The notes under the pieces were generated by a model. It had not been told where the DNA came from and made no database searches. It worked only from the letters and a program-made list of their open reading frames with translations. Position numbers and translations under genes: made by a program. From positions 2,026,501 to 2,090,500 of the forward strand of contig NZ_CP023004.1 in the NCBI RefSeq assembly GCF_003096195.1: a stretch of 64,000 bases of DNA. Reading direction: 5' to 3'. The stretch comes from Ereboglobus luteus. GTDB taxonomy: Bacteria > Verrucomicrobiota > Verrucomicrobiia > Opitutales > Opitutaceae. Shown one piece after another: positions 18,321-27,913 of this stretch (positions within the stretch are counted from its first letter, which is position 1; each line of letters begins with the position of its first letter).

Positions 18321-20525
18321 ATGTCAGCCACCGAATTCGACGTTTCCAAACTTACCATCGTCACCGACAAGTCCAAAGTCTCGTCGGAGAACGCCAAAGA
18401 CCGTCCCTTCCCGCTCGAATGGACCCGCAATATCGGCATTGCCGCGCACATTGACGCCGGCAAGACCACCACTTCCGAGCGCATCCTCTATTATTCCGGC
18501 ACCGTCCACAAGATGGGCGAAGTGCACGAAGGCACCGCAGTCACCGACTGGATGGAGCAGGAGCGCGAGCGCGGCATCACCATCACCGCTTCCGCCATTT
18601 CGTGCGCCTGGCTCGCGAGCTGGGGCCCGTGGAAGGGCATCAAGCAGCGCATCAATATCATCGACACCCCGGGCCACGTGGACTTCACCGCCGAGGTGGA
18701 GCGCTCCATGCGCGTGCTCGACGGCGCGGTCGCCGTTTTCTGCGCGGTCGCCGGCGTGCAGCCCCAGTCCGAAACCGTCTGGCGCCAGGCCAACAAATAC
18801 CACGTTCCCCGCGTTGCGTTCGTCAACAAGATGGACCGCACCGGCGCCGACTTCCTTCGCGCCGTTTCCGAAATGCGCGAGAAGCTCAAGGCCAACGCCC
18901 ACCCGCTTTACCTCCCCATCGGCAAGGAAGACGGCTTCGTCGGTCTCGTTGACCTCGTCCAGAACGTCGCCTACTATTTCACCGAATCCACCAAGGAAGA
19001 TCCGCTCGGCATGACGCCGGACATCCGCGAAATTCCCGACGACATGAAGGACGACGCCAAGAAATGGCGCGACGGCCTCATCGAGGCGGTTTCCGATTTC
19101 GACGATGTGATCGCCGAGAAATACCTCGGCGGCGAGGAAATCACCACGGAAGAGCTCATGCTCGCCGTGCGCAAGGCCACCATTTCGATGAAGTTCTTCG
19201 GCGCCATCCCCGGCTCGGCCTTCAAGAAAAAAGGCGTCCAGCGCCTCCTCGACTGCGTGGTCAACTACCTCCCGAACCCGATGGAAGTGCCGCCGATCCG
19301 CGGCGTCGATTCCGACGGCAAGGAAATCGAGATTCCCGTTTCCGACAACAGCAAGCTCGCCGGCCTCGCCTTCAAGCTCTGGACCGACCCGTTTGTCGGC
19401 CGTCTCGTGTTCTACCGCATTTACTCCGGCAAGCTCCTCAAGGGCACACCGGTTTACAATCCCCGCACCCGCCGCAGCGAGCGCGTCTCCCGCCTCGTCC
19501 TCATGCGCGCCATGGATCGCGAGGAAATCGACATCGCCTACGCCGGTGACATTTGCGCCGTCGTCGGCGTGAAGGACGTCATCACCGGTGACACGTTCTG
19601 CGACGAAGACCTCGACGTCCGCCTCGAGCCGCCGTCATTCCCCGAGCCCGTCATCTCGATGTCCGTCGAGCCGAACTCGAAGGGCGACCAGGAAAAAATG
19701 TCCATCGCGCTCCAGCGCCTCGTCGCGGAGGATCCGACTCTCAAGGTCAAGACCGACGCCGACACCGGCCAAACAATTCTCTCCGGCATGGGCGAGCTTC
19801 ACCTCGACATCATCGTCGACCGCATGAAGCGCGAGTTCAAGGTCGAGGCCGCCGTTGGCAAGCCTCAGATCGCCTACCGCGAAACCATTCTCTCCGCCGC
19901 CGAAGGCGAGGGCAAATTCATCCGCCAGTCCGGTGGTAAGGGCCAATACGGTCATTGCGTGCTCAAGGTTGAGCCCAATGAAAAGGGCCAGGGCATCGAG
20001 GTCATCAACGAAATCGTTGGCGGCGTCATCCCGAAGGAATTCATCAAGCCCACCACCGACGGCATCATGGAAGCCTGTAACAACGGCGTCGTCGCCGGCT
20101 ACCCGGTCGTGGACGTCAAGGTCCGCATCGTTGACGGCTCCTTCCACGAAGTCGACTCGTCGGAACTCGCGTTTAAGATGGCCGGCATCTTCGGCTTCAA
20201 GGAAGCCATGAAAAAAGCCACGCCGATCCTCCTCGAGCCGATCATGGCCGTCGAAGTCACGACACCCGAGGAATACCAGGGCGACCTCATGGGCGACATC
20301 AACCGCCGCCGTGGCACCATCCAGGGCATCGAGAACAAAAACGGCGCCGCGATCGTCAACGCGCACGTTCCGCTCGAAAACCTCTTCGGCTACGTCACCG
20401 ACATCCGCTCGCTCTCCAAAGGCCGCGCCAGTGCCTCGATCACACCCTCGCACTTCGAGCAGGTTCCCGCCTCGCTCCTCGCGAAGATTGTCGAGACCTC
20501 GTCCAAGGCCCCGGCCCGCAGCTAA
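18321..20525 (+). CDS. fusA: Elongation factor G
   Basis: The translocase GTPase, 734 residues, slightly longer than E. coli EF-G because of about 30 extra N-terminal residues and a short insert near residue 100 ('[10 protein letters not shown]'). G1 'AHIDAGKT' is at 42-49; 'DTPGHVDF' and 'NKMD' follow. Domains II-V are complete, including 'GMGELHLDI' and the domain IV tip '[11 protein letters not shown]'. It is followed after 35 bases by rpsJ; tuf, usually the next gene, is missing here. Confidence 0.97.
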   Translation: MSATEFDVSKLTIVTDKSKVSSENAKDRPFPLEWTRNIGIAAHIDAGKTTTSERILYYSGTVHKMGEVHEGTAVTDWMEQERERGITITASAISCAWLASWGPWKGIKQRINIIDTPGHVDFTAEVERSMRVLDGAVAVFCAVAGVQPQSETVWRQANKYHVPRVAFVNKMDRTGADFLRAVSEMREKLKANAHPLYLPIGKEDGFVGLVDLVQNVAYYFTESTKEDPLGMTPDIREIPDDMKDDAKKWRDGLIEAVSDFDDVIAEKYLGGEEITTEELMLAVRKATISMKFFGAIPGSAFKKKGVQRLLDCVVNYLPNPMEVPPIRGVDSDGKEIEIPVSDNSKLAGLAFKLWTDPFVGRLVFYRIYSGKLLKGTPVYNPRTRRSERVSRLVLMRAMDREEIDIAYAGDICAVVGVKDVITGDTFCDEDLDVRLEPPSFPEPVISMSVEPNSKGDQEKMSIALQRLVAEDPTLKVKTDADTGQTILSGMGELHLDIIVDRMKREFKVEAAVGKPQIAYRETILSAAEGEGKFIRQSGGKGQYGHCVLKVEPNEKGQGIEVINEIVGGVIPKEFIKPTTDGIMEACNNGVVAGYPVVDVKVRIVDGSFHEVDSSELAFKMAGIFGFKEAMKKATPILLEPIMAVEVTTPEEYQGDLMGDINRRRGTIQGIENKNGAAIVNAHVPLENLFGYVTDIRSLSKGRASASITPSHFEQVPASLLAKIVETSSKAPARS

Positions 20526-20560
20526 ACTCTCCCACGCAACACCGTTCTTTATATACCGCC

Positions 20561-20869
20561 ATGAAAGGCCAACGCATTCGCATCAAACTCAAGGGCTTCG
20601 ATTACCGCGTAATCGACCAGTCCGCCCTCGAAATCGTCGAGACCGCCAAGCGCTCCGGCGCCCGTGTTTCCGGCCCCATTCCGCTGCCCACCCGCATCGA
20701 GAAGCTCTCCGTGAACCGCTCGCCGCACGTCGACAAAAAGTCGATGGAGCAATTCGAGTCGCGCACCCACAAGCGCCTCATCGACATCATCGAGCCGACC
20801 GCCCAGACGGTTGATGAGCTAAAAAAGCTCAATCTTCCTTCTGGTGTTGACATTACGATCACGGTCTGA
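20561..20869 (+). CDS. rpsJ: 30S ribosomal protein S10
   Basis: 102 residues with '[14 protein letters not shown]' at the start, 'GPIPLPT' and '[11 protein letters not shown]...HKRLIDI', the standard S10 pattern. It joins the str part to the S10 part of the superoperon. A 211-base spacer with secondary structure separates it from rplC. Confidence 0.98.
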   Translation: MKGQRIRIKLKGFDYRVIDQSALEIVETAKRSGARVSGPIPLPTRIEKLSVNRSPHVDKKSMEQFESRTHKRLIDIIEPTAQTVDELKKLNLPSGVDITITV

Positions 20870-20990
20870 GTTTTTCGACCTCTTTTCCATTCGACTCGCG
20901 CGGGGCGTGCGCTTGCGCCGCTCCCAACCGACAGAAACCAATTTCAACCACAACCAGAAACCTTTTTCACAACATACATAGCAGTTGCCC

Positions 20991-21038
20991 ATGTGCGGGC
21001 CGCCCCCGGGCGAAAACGCACCGCTGGGTTTCGACTAA
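20991..21038 (+). promoter_or_regulatory. Structured leader with a 15-codon open frame upstream of rplC
   Basis: An ATG at 20991 opens a 15-codon frame (MCGPPPGENAPLGFD) ending at 21038, 42 bases before rplC. A hairpin overlaps it: GTGCG (20993-20997) with CGCAC (21017-21021), and inside it GCCC (21002-21005) with GGGC (21008-21011). Translation is not proven. In many bacteria the S10 operon leader is autoregulated by L4. Confidence 0.3.
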
Positions 21039-21080
21039 TGTAGGTCGTTAAACGGAAACAATCCACCTACCACTTAGCCC

Positions 21081-21734
21081 ATGATCACTACGCTCCTAGG
21101 CAAAAAACTCGGAATGACGCAGGTCTATGACGCCCAAAACGTCCTGGTCCCCGTCACCGTCGTGGAAGCCGGTCCCTGCCCGGTCGTCCAAGTCAAAACC
21201 ACGGAAACCGACGGTTACAACGCCGTCCAGCTCGGCTTCTCCAACAAGAAGGTCAAGAACACCTCGAAAGCCGAGACTTCCCACGCCAAAAAGGCCGGGC
21301 TCGAAGAAGCCCCCCGCGTTCTCAGCGAAGTCCGCCTCGAGGAGGTGCCCACGCTTAAAGTCGGCGACATCGTCAAGGTCGACATCTTCAAGGAAGGCCA
21401 GATCATCGACGTGATCGGCATTGCCAAGGGCAAGGGCTTCCAAGGCGTCGTGCGTCGCTTCCGCGTCGCCGGCGGCGTCGCCTCCCACGGCTCCATGTTC
21501 CACCGCCGCATCGGCTCGGTCGGCATGCGCCAGACCCCCGGCCGCGTTTGGAAAAACCAAAAAATGCCGGGTCACATGGGCAATGTCCGCCGCACCGTGC
21601 AAAACCTCACGGTCGTCAAGATCATCGCCGAGAAAAATCTCATCCTCGTGAAAGGCGCCATTCCCGGCGCGAACGGAGACGACGTCATCGTCCGCACCGC
21701 CATCAAAGGCCAGCCCCGCGCTGCCGCCAAATAA
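21081..21734 (+). CDS. rplC: 50S ribosomal protein L3
   Basis: 217 residues. 'LLGKKLGMTQVYD' at the N-terminus and the peptidyl-transferase-reaching loop 'GSMFHRRIGSVGMRQTPGR' are typical, with the Gln that is commonly N5-methylated in this loop. L3 starts 50S assembly. rplD follows after 28 bases. Confidence 0.98.
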   Translation: MITTLLGKKLGMTQVYDAQNVLVPVTVVEAGPCPVVQVKTTETDGYNAVQLGFSNKKVKNTSKAETSHAKKAGLEEAPRVLSEVRLEEVPTLKVGDIVKVDIFKEGQIIDVIGIAKGKGFQGVVRRFRVAGGVASHGSMFHRRIGSVGMRQTPGRVWKNQKMPGHMGNVRRTVQNLTVVKIIAEKNLILVKGAIPGANGDDVIVRTAIKGQPRAAAK

Positions 21735-21762
21735 GGCCTAACCCACAAGGAAAACGCAGACC

Positions 21763-22397
21763 ATGAAACTCAAAGTTTTCACATCCGACGCCGCCAGCTC
21801 CGTTGAAAAAGAATTCGACGGCATTCCGACCTTCGAAGGCGACAAAGGCCTTCAAGCCGTCAAGGAAGTCATCGTCGCCATCAACGCCAACAACCGCCAG
21901 GGCACCCGCTCGACGAAGACCCGCGGCGAAGTTGCCGGCTCCAACAAGAAGCCCTTCAAGCAAAAAGGCACCGGACGCGCCCGCGCCGGCGAAAAGCGCT
22001 CGCCCATCTGGGCAGGCGGCGGCGTCGTCTTCGGCCCCCGTCCCCGCGACTTCTCCAAGAAAATCAACTCCAAGGTCAAGGCCCTCGCATTCAGCCGCGC
22101 GCTGTTTGACCGCTGCGCCGCCGGCGAGATCGACGTCATCGAAAAGTTCGAGACGCCCGCCGCCAAGACCAAGGAAATGAAGAAAGTCATCCGCACCATC
22201 GCCCCAAGGGCAAGGTGCTCGTCGTTGACGAAACCTTCACCCTCGAGGCAGCCCGCGCCACGCGCAACCTCTGCAGCGTCGAAATGCAGGAAGCCTCGAA
22301 ACTCAACACCCTCGACCTCGCGCAATACAAGAAGATCATCGTCTCCACCGCGGCCCTCGAGAAAATCATCGCCCGCACGAAAGGAGCCAACGCATGA
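21763..22397 (+). CDS. rplD: 50S ribosomal protein L4 (apparent one-base deletion)
   Basis: The first 148 codons read as L4: '[30 protein letters not shown]' in parts, and '[16 protein letters not shown]', the exit-tunnel loop. At the CCCC of 22202-22205 the frame breaks. Adding one C restores '[14 protein letters not shown]' and then the normal C-terminus up to the stop at 22395-22397 (about 211 residues in all). The stop overlaps the rplW start as ATGA. L4 is essential and the downstream half is intact, so a consensus error is likelier than a real mutation. Confidence 0.9.
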
Positions 22398-22675
22398 ACA
22401 CCACGCACGTCCTCAAGCAAGTTCTCCTCACCGAGAAATCCAACAAACTCTCGTCGGACTACGGACAATACACCTTCGAAGTTCACCGCGAGGCCACCAA
22501 ATATCAGGTAGCCGAAGCCGTTGAGAAAGCCTTCAAGGTCACCGTCACCCGCGTGAACATCATGAACATCGACGGCAAAAACAAGCGCAGCCGCCAGGGC
22601 CGCCCGTCGAAAACCTCCGCCTACAAAAAGGCGATCGTGACCCTCAAGACGGGCGATAAAATCGAGCTCCTCTAA
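22394..22675 (+). CDS. rplW: 50S ribosomal protein L23
   Basis: 93 residues, with '[15 protein letters not shown]', '[22 protein letters not shown]' in pieces and '[16 protein letters not shown]'. L23 sits at the tunnel exit and docks trigger factor, SRP and SecYEG. The start overlaps the rplD stop and is preceded by AGGAG (22382-22386). Confidence 0.97.
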   Translation: MNTTHVLKQVLLTEKSNKLSSDYGQYTFEVHREATKYQVAEAVEKAFKVTVTRVNIMNIDGKNKRSRQGRPSKTSAYKKAIVTLKTGDKIELL

Positions 22676-22716
22676 CGAGCCACGCGCACGCGCCATCAAC
22701 AAGGAGAACCATCACA

Positions 22717-23583
22717 ATGCCTATCAAATCACTTCGTCCCCTGACCGCCTCCACGCGATTCACGAAACTGAACGTCACGCCCGGCCTCGCCAAGAAGCGC
22801 CCGGAGCGCGCGCTCACCGAATCGCACGGCAAGACCGGCGGCCGCAACAACAACGGCCGCATCACCACGCGCCGTCGCGGCGGCGGACACAAGCGCCTCT
22901 ACCGCGTCATCGACTTCCGTCGCGACATCCTCGACATGCCCGCCAAAGTGCAGGCCATCGAGTATGATCCGAACCGCACCGCGCGCATCGCCCTCATTTG
23001 CTACACCAACGGCGAGAAGCGCTACATCCTCGCCCCCGAGGGCCTCAAGGTCGGCGCCACCATCTTCAGCTCGAAGAAAGCCACGAACAACGACTTTGTT
23101 GTCGGCAACAACTTCCCCCTCGAAGTCATTCCGCCCTCCACCAAGCTCAACTGCGTGGAACTCCTCCCCGGCCGCGGCGCCCAGATGGGCCGCACCGCCG
23201 GCACTGCGATCGAGCTCGTCAACGTCGAGAACGGCCAGGCCACCATCAAGCTTCCCTCCGGCGAACTCCGCCGCGTCAACGCCAACTGCCGCGCCACCAT
23301 CGGCGTCATTGGCAACGCCGACCACAAGAACATCTCGCTCGGCAAGGCCGGCCGCAACCGCTGGCTCGGCAAACGCCCCCGCGTTCGCGGTATGGTCATG
23401 AATCCCGTCGACCACCCCAACGGTGGTGGCGCCGGCAAGTCCAAGGGCGGTGGCGGTCGCCAGCACCTCATGTCCCCTTGGGGCCAGCTCGCCAAGGGCT
23501 TCCCGACACGCAAGCGCTCCAAGCCCTCCAACAGCCTTATTATCACCCGCCACAACGGCCGTCCGCCGCGCGGCAAGAAATAA
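22717..23583 (+). CDS. rplB: 50S ribosomal protein L2
   Basis: 288 residues, slightly longer than the usual 273-277. 'GRNNNGRITTRRRGGGHK' and the functionally critical 'RGMVMNPVDHPNGGG' loop near the peptidyl-transferase centre are present. AAGGAG (22700-22705) precedes the ATG. The stop is followed at once by a short-word inverted array before rpsS. Confidence 0.98.
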   Translation: MPIKSLRPLTASTRFTKLNVTPGLAKKRPERALTESHGKTGGRNNNGRITTRRRGGGHKRLYRVIDFRRDILDMPAKVQAIEYDPNRTARIALICYTNGEKRYILAPEGLKVGATIFSSKKATNNDFVVGNNFPLEVIPPSTKLNCVELLPGRGAQMGRTAGTAIELVNVENGQATIKLPSGELRRVNANCRATIGVIGNADHKNISLGKAGRNRWLGKRPRVRGMVMNPVDHPNGGGAGKSKGGGGRQHLMSPWGQLAKGFPTRKRSKPSNSLIITRHNGRPPRGKK

Positions 23584-23586
23584 AAG

Positions 23587-23686
23587 TCTGAAAGCCTGAA
23601 AACCTGAAGGCTGAAAACAATAAACCGCAAAACCACTCACCGAATAACAACCCGACCTTCAGCCTTCAGGCTTTCAGGTCTTCAGA
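23587..23686. repeat. Short-word inverted array between rplB and rpsS
   Basis: The left arm (23587-23617) is built of CTGAA(A)GC-type words. The right arm (23656-23686) is its complement with 5 mismatches in 31 bases, and a 38-base spacer lies between them. It is transcribed inside the superoperon. Confidence 0.88.
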
Positions 23687-23698
23687 AATTCCTCCCAC

Positions 23699-23974
23699 AT
23701 GGCACGCTCAATCAAAAAAGGTTTCTACGTCGACTACCATCTCATGGAAAAAATTGAGAAGGCAGTCGAAACCAAGTCGCGCAAACCCATCCAGACCTGG
23801 TCGCGCCGCTCGACAATCACTCCCGAATTCGTCGGCCACACCTTCAACGTCCACAACGGCAAGGCCTTTGTGTCCGTGCACGTCACCGAAAACATGGTCG
23901 GCCACAAGCTCGGCGAATTCGCGCTCACCCGCGTCTTCAAGGCTCACGGCGGCATGACCCGCAAGGAAGTCTAA
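23699..23974 (+). CDS. rpsS: 30S ribosomal protein S19
   Basis: 91 residues: '[19 protein letters not shown]', '[19 protein letters not shown]' and '[10 protein letters not shown]' are the S19 consensus. It binds the 30S head near the decoding region with S13. It is followed by a 98-base spacer with two small hairpins before rplV. Confidence 0.98.
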   Translation: MARSIKKGFYVDYHLMEKIEKAVETKSRKPIQTWSRRSTITPEFVGHTFNVHNGKAFVSVHVTENMVGHKLGEFALTRVFKAHGGMTRKEV

Positions 23975-24009
23975 TCTCCAACACCAACAACCAACACAAC
24001 CAAAAGGGT

Positions 24010-24038
24010 AGGGGAGCGCCCCTCCAGGAGCCCTCCTG
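24010..24038. repeat. Small double hairpin between rpsS and rplV
   Basis: AGGGG (24010-24014) pairs with CCCCT (24019-24023), and CAGGAG (24025-24030) with CTCCTG (24033-24038). It resembles the short GC palindromes common between genes here. No T run follows, so transcription can continue. Confidence 0.5.
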
Positions 24039-24072
24039 CTATCGCCGCCAAACCGGAATCGTTAACAAACAC

Positions 24073-24417
24073 ATGGAAGTCCAAGCACTCACACGATACG
24101 CGCGCATGTCGCCGAAAAAAATGCGCGAAGTCTCGCGCACCATTCAAGGCCGCACCGTGGCCGACGCGCGCAACCTCTTGAGCGTCATTACGCGCAAATC
24201 CGCGCGTCTCATCGCCAAGACCCTCAACTCCGCCGTCGCAAACGCGGAGAACAACCACAATCTCAATGCCGACGCGCTCACAGTGAAGCTCGCCGTCATT
24301 GAAAACGGCCCCGTGCTCAAGCGATTCAAGGCGGCCGCCCGCGGTTCCGCCGCGCCCCGCCGCAAGAAGATGTCCCACATCCGCATCGTCCTCACCGACG
24401 GCCAAGACAACAACTAA
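24073..24417 (+). CDS. rplV: 50S ribosomal protein L22
   Basis: 114 residues. 'LTRYARMSPKKMREVSRTI' and the tunnel-reaching beta-hairpin 'AAARGSAAPRRKKMSHI' are conserved; macrolide-resistance changes usually map to this hairpin, which looks normal. 15 bases separate it from rpsC. Confidence 0.97.
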   Translation: MEVQALTRYARMSPKKMREVSRTIQGRTVADARNLLSVITRKSARLIAKTLNSAVANAENNHNLNADALTVKLAVIENGPVLKRFKAAARGSAAPRRKKMSHIRIVLTDGQDNN

Positions 24418-24432
24418 TTTTACGCAACCACC

Positions 24433-25068
24433 ATGGGCCAAAAAACCAATCCCGTCGGCTTCCGCCTCGCAGTTCACCGCAACTGGCAATCCCGCTGGTA
24501 TGCGAACAAGAAAGACTTCGCCAAGCTCCTCGCTGAAGACCAGCTCATCCGCGAGAAACTGATGGAGAAACTCAAGCAAGCCTCCGTCCCCCGCATCTTC
24601 ATCGAGCGCGCCTCCAACCGCGTCCGCGTCAAAATCTACACCGCCCGTCCCGGCATCGTCATCGGCCGCAAGGGACAGGAAATCGACAAGATCAAGGACG
24701 ATCTCGCCAAGCTCACCGGCAAGGAAATCCTCCTCGACATCACCGAGGTCAAGAAACCCGAGACCGACGCGCAACTCGTCGCCGAGTCCGTCGCCCTCCA
24801 GCTCGAACGCCGCATCGCCTTCCGCCGCGCCATGAAAAAGGCCGTCGAAATCGCCATGAACCTCGGCGTCGAGGGCATCCGAATCCAGTGCTCGGGCCGT
24901 CTCGGCGGTTCCGACATCGCCCGCCGCGAATGGCAGCGCAAGGGCCGCGTTCCGCTCCACACCATGCGCGAACAAATCGACTACGGCTTCTCCGAAGCCC
25001 AAACCGTTTACGGCAAGATCGGCGTCAAGTGCTGGATCTGTAAAAAAGAAGCCGAAGCAACCAACTAA
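24433..25068 (+). CDS. rpsC: 30S ribosomal protein S3
   Basis: 211 residues. It starts '[20 protein letters not shown]', has the KH motif '[16 protein letters not shown]' and ends with the conserved 'GVKCWI' strand. S3 lines the mRNA entry tunnel. The gene lies between rplV and rplP in the normal order. Confidence 0.98.
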   Translation: MGQKTNPVGFRLAVHRNWQSRWYANKKDFAKLLAEDQLIREKLMEKLKQASVPRIFIERASNRVRVKIYTARPGIVIGRKGQEIDKIKDDLAKLTGKEILLDITEVKKPETDAQLVAESVALQLERRIAFRRAMKKAVEIAMNLGVEGIRIQCSGRLGGSDIARREWQRKGRVPLHTMREQIDYGFSEAQTVYGKIGVKCWICKKEAEATN

Positions 25069-25115
25069 TCCGCAGCACCCAGCCGCAACATCTTTAAACA
25101 AAGGAGACACACTCC

Positions 25116-25538
25116 ATGGCTCTCGCACCATCACGCACCAAATATCGCAAAGTCCAAAAAGGCTCCCGCAAAGGGAATGCCAAGGGCGGAAACACAGTCG
25201 CTTTCGGCGACTACGCGCTCCAGTCCCTCACCCGTGGCAACATGACCGGCCGCCAAATCGAGGCCGCTCGCGTCACCATTTCCCGCCACCTCAAGCGCAA
25301 GGGCAAACTCTGGATTCGCGTTTTCCCCCACAAGCCGATCACGAAAAAACCCGCCGAGGTTCGTCAGGGCCAAGGCAAGGGTCCCGTCGAATACTACGTC
25401 GCCGTGATCAAGCCGGGCGCGGTTCTCTTCGAACTCGCCGGCGTTCCCGCCACGATCGCCAAGGAGGCCTTCCGCCTCGCCGACGCGAAGCTCCCCTTCC
25501 ACTGCCGCTTCATCACCCGTGAAGGCGCGAACGTCTAA
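25116..25538 (+). CDS. rplP: 50S ribosomal protein L16
   Basis: 140 residues. '[20 protein letters not shown]' and '[20 protein letters not shown]' are characteristic; '[15 protein letters not shown]' is the region next to the A-site tRNA. An AAGGAG box (25101-25106) precedes the ATG. Confidence 0.98.
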   Translation: MALAPSRTKYRKVQKGSRKGNAKGGNTVAFGDYALQSLTRGNMTGRQIEAARVTISRHLKRKGKLWIRVFPHKPITKKPAEVRQGQGKGPVEYYVAVIKPGAVLFELAGVPATIAKEAFRLADAKLPFHCRFITREGANV

Positions 25539-25570
25539 AACCACAACCTGAAACCAAAAGACGACACGCC

Positions 25571-25771
25571 ATGACTTCCAAAGAAATCAACGAACTCTCC
25601 CTCAAGGAACTCGACGTCAAGCTCCGCGAAGCCCGCGAGCAGCTCCTCCAGCTCCGCCTGCGCAAGCAAACCGGCCAGGTCGAGAAAACCCACACCATCC
25701 GCGGCATTCGCAAGGACATCGCCCGCATGGAAACCACCAAGACCGCCAAGCTCGCCGCCGCCGCGAAATAA
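25571..25771 (+). CDS. rpmC: 50S ribosomal protein L29
   Basis: 66 residues forming two long helices: '[20 protein letters not shown]' and '[20 protein letters not shown]'. L29 sits beside L23 at the tunnel exit. It ends just before a CGCAATC direct repeat. Confidence 0.97.
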   Translation: MTSKEINELSLKELDVKLREAREQLLQLRLRKQTGQVEKTHTIRGIRKDIARMETTKTAKLAAAAK

Positions 25772-25780
25772 GAGGTCATA

Positions 25781-25800
25781 CCGCAATCCGCAATCCGCAC
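25781..25800. repeat. Short direct word repeat between rpmC and rpsQ
   Basis: CGCAATC occurs twice in tandem, followed by a third partial copy. It is a minimal one-armed version of the arrays seen elsewhere and the same word as in the nadE array. Confidence 0.55.
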
Positions 25801-25805
25801 TTAAC

Positions 25806-26150
25806 ATGACACGCAACAATCGCAAAGACCTCGTCGGCATCGTCACCAGCCGCTCCGGCGACAAGTCAATCAAAGTCACCGTCCCCTTCAAGGTTCCGCA
25901 TCCGCGCTACCGCAAAGTCATCAACCGCAAAACCGTCGTTCACGTTCACGACGAGAAGAACGAAGCCGGCCTCGGCGACAAGGTTGAGATCATGGAGACG
26001 CGCCCGATCTCGCGCCTCAAGCGCTGGCGCCTTGTGAGCATCATCGAAAAAGCCGTGAGCGCCTCCGCCGCCGTCACCGAAGCCGATGTTGCCGCGACCG
26101 TTCCCACCAAAACCGCAAAAGCCGCCGCTGACGAAGCCAAGGCCGAATAA
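25806..26150 (+). CDS. rpsQ: 30S ribosomal protein S17 with C-terminal extension
   Basis: 114 residues against about 85 in most bacteria. The S17 core ('LVGIVTSRSGDKSIKVTV', 'KVINRKTVVHVHDEKNEA', 'ETRPISRLKRWRLV') is complete. The last ~30 residues are an Ala/Thr/Lys-rich tail, probably disordered. S17 binds 16S helix 11 early in assembly. rplN starts 18 bases later. Confidence 0.97.
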   Translation: MTRNNRKDLVGIVTSRSGDKSIKVTVPFKVPHPRYRKVINRKTVVHVHDEKNEAGLGDKVEIMETRPISRLKRWRLVSIIEKAVSASAAVTEADVAATVPTKTAKAAADEAKAE

Positions 26151-26168
26151 TACAAGGAGCCACACACC

Positions 26169-26534
26169 ATGATCCAACTCCGCTCACTCCTCGACGTAGC
26201 CGACAACACCGGCGCGCGCACCGCCTCCTACATTCGCAAAAAAGGCCAGATGACGGACACCGCCGCCGTTGGCGACATCATCACCGTCCACATCAAGGAC
26301 AGCACGACCGATGCCACCGTCAAGAAAGGCGAAGTCACCAAGGCCGTTGTCGTCCGCACCAAGGCGCCCATCCGCCGCGCCGACGGCAGCTACCTGCGCT
26401 TCGACAGCAACGCGATCGTCATCATCGGACCCGATGGCAACCCGAAGGGCACCCGCATCTTCGGCCCCGTGGCTCGCGAACTGCGCGCCAAGAACTTCAT
26501 GAAAATCATCTCCCTCGCACCGGAGGTTCTCTAA
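26169..26534 (+). CDS. rplN: 50S ribosomal protein L14
   Basis: 121 residues with '[17 protein letters not shown]' at the start, and '[14 protein letters not shown]' and '[13 protein letters not shown]'. It bridges the subunits with L19. AAGGAG (26153-26158) precedes the start. rplX begins two bases after the stop. Confidence 0.98.
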   Translation: MIQLRSLLDVADNTGARTASYIRKKGQMTDTAAVGDIITVHIKDSTTDATVKKGEVTKAVVVRTKAPIRRADGSYLRFDSNAIVIIGPDGNPKGTRIFGPVARELRAKNFMKIISLAPEVL

Positions 26535-26536
26535 CA

Positions 26537-26800
26537 ATGGCTACCAAATTCCACGTCAAACGCGGCGACACCGTCGCCGTCATCTCAGGCTCCCACAAAG
26601 GCAAGTCGGGCAAGATTCTCGAAATCCTCCCCGGCAAGCAGCGCGCCCGCGTTGAAGGCCTCGCCCTCATCAAGCGCCACACCAAGGCCCAGGGCGAGCA
26701 AAAGCCCGGCGGCATCATCGAGCGCGAAGGCACCATTCACATTTCCAACCTCAAGCTGCAGGCCGCGGCCGAGAAGAAGGAAAAATCCGCGAAAAAGTAA
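26537..26800 (+). CDS. rplX: 50S ribosomal protein L24
   Basis: 87 residues, with the KOW motif at the N-terminus ('HVKRGDTVAVISGSHKGKSG') and 'GGIIEREGTIHISNL' further on. L24 is one of the two initiators of 50S assembly. The C-terminus is Lys/Glu/Ala-rich. It is separated from rplE by a spacer with a short-word array. Confidence 0.97.
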   Translation: MATKFHVKRGDTVAVISGSHKGKSGKILEILPGKQRARVEGLALIKRHTKAQGEQKPGGIIEREGTIHISNLKLQAAAEKKEKSAKK

Positions 26801-26831
26801 TCGCCACGAGCGGGACGAACCCTAGCGTTGT

Positions 26832-26878
26832 CCCCTTTTCACCTTTCACACCGCACACTTCACACTTTTCAAAAACTC
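26832..26878. repeat. Short-word array (TTTCAC type) between rplX and rplE
   Basis: Words of the TTTCAC/CTTCAC type repeat at about 7-9 base steps. Only one arm is seen. Confidence 0.55.
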
Positions 26879-26880
26879 AG

Positions 26881-26919
26881 ATGCCCACGGGTTGGAAATC
26901 CGGGGCCTTGCACCAATGA
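26881..26919 (+). promoter_or_regulatory. Possible 12-codon upstream frame overlapping the rplE start
   Basis: An ATG at 26881 opens 12 codons (MPTGWKSGALHQ) whose TGA at 26917-26919 overlaps the rplE ATG at 26916-26918. The geometry would allow translational coupling. Chance is a real alternative. Confidence 0.25.
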
Positions 26920-27503
26920 GCGAAAAATACACACCCGCACTCAAGAAGCTCTACACAGAGCAAATCATAGCCGAACTCGTCAAGAACCGCGGCTACAAGA
27001 ACAGGCACGAAGTGCCGAAACTCGTCAAAATCGTGCTCAACACCGGCATTGATTCCGACGCCGACAAAAACCAGATCACCGACGTCGGCCGCGACCTCGG
27101 CCTCATCGCCGGACAAAAGCCCGTCTTCACCAAGAGCAAAAAGGCCGTCTCGAACTTCAAGCTCCGCCAAGGCCAGATCGTTGGCGCGTTTGTCACCCTT
27201 CGCGGCAACGCCATGTGGGATTTCCTCTATCGCCTCCTCGCCGTCGCCCTCCCCACCATTCGCGACTTCCGCGGCGTTTCCTCCAAGCTCGACGGCCAGG
27301 GCAACTACAACCTCGGCATCACCGACTTCACCATCTTCCCCGAAATCACCGTTGAGAACGTGAAGAAGACCATGGGTCTCGACATCTCCATCAACACCAC
27401 CGCGACCAACGACGAGGAAGGCCGCGAACTCCTCAAACTCCTCGGAATGCCCTTCCGCCGCTCCGAAACCGCCGCCGCCGCGCCCGCGCCCAAGGCAGCG
27501 TAA
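26916..27503 (+). CDS. rplE: 50S ribosomal protein L5
   Basis: 195 residues from the ATG at 26916, where homology begins ('MSEKYTPALKKLYTEQI'). 'VPKLVKIVLNTGI', 'KKAVSNFKLRQGQIVGAFVTLRG' in parts and 'GITDFTIFPEI' are standard. The last ~15 residues are an Ala/Pro tail. L5 binds 5S rRNA and the P-site tRNA. An in-frame ATG at 26892 exists but adds no conserved residues. Confidence 0.96.
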   Translation: MSEKYTPALKKLYTEQIIAELVKNRGYKNRHEVPKLVKIVLNTGIDSDADKNQITDVGRDLGLIAGQKPVFTKSKKAVSNFKLRQGQIVGAFVTLRGNAMWDFLYRLLAVALPTIRDFRGVSSKLDGQGNYNLGITDFTIFPEITVENVKKTMGLDISINTTATNDEEGRELLKLLGMPFRRSETAAAAPAPKAA

Positions 27504-27532
27504 CTCAAAACAACTTTTAAACTTTTTTCGAC

Positions 27533-27838
27533 ATGCCGAAAACATCAGCCATCGAACGCAACAAGAAGCGCATTGCCATGACCGAGAAATACAAGGCACG
27601 GCGCGCCGATTTGAAAGCCATCCTCGCCAATCCGGACACCCCGGAGGAGGAATTCTACGCCGCACAGAAAAAGCTCCAGAAGCTTCCGCGCAACTCCTCG
27701 TCCGTGCGCATCCGCAACCGTTGCGCCCTCTCCGGACGCCCCCGCGCCTACAACCGCAAATACGGCGTATCCCGCATCCAGTTCCGCGAACTCGCCCTCT
27801 CCGGCAAAATCCCCGGCGTCACGAAGTCCTCCTGGTAA
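27533..27838 (+). CDS. rpsN: 30S ribosomal protein S14, long zinc-free type
   Basis: 101 residues, the long form without the CxxC pairs of the short zinc-binding S14. '[20 protein letters not shown]' and '[19 protein letters not shown]' are typical. Like L33 in this genome, it is the zinc-independent paralogue. Confidence 0.97.
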   Translation: MPKTSAIERNKKRIAMTEKYKARRADLKAILANPDTPEEEFYAAQKKLQKLPRNSSSVRIRNRCALSGRPRAYNRKYGVSRIQFRELALSGKIPGVTKSSW

Positions 27839-27851
27839 CAAAGCGAAAAAC

Positions 27852-27895
27852 TTAATTTTCTCCCCGGGGGTCGGATATGACCCGAGGGAAATTAA
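27852..27895. repeat. Long imperfect hairpin between rpsN and rpsH
   Basis: TTAATTT (27852-27858) pairs with AAATTAA (27889-27895), and an inner GGGTC pairs with GACCC around GGATAT. It fills most of the 75-base spacer inside the spc part of the superoperon. Confidence 0.65.
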
Positions 27896-27913
27896 ACAAA
27901 AACATCCAACATC

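Noticed and set aside
21763-22524. L4 reading on in the first frame as a 253-residue protein
   Set aside because: After residue 148 this frame gives Arg/Ser/Pro-rich nonsense overlapping rplW, while the adjacent frame gives the true L4 C-terminus.
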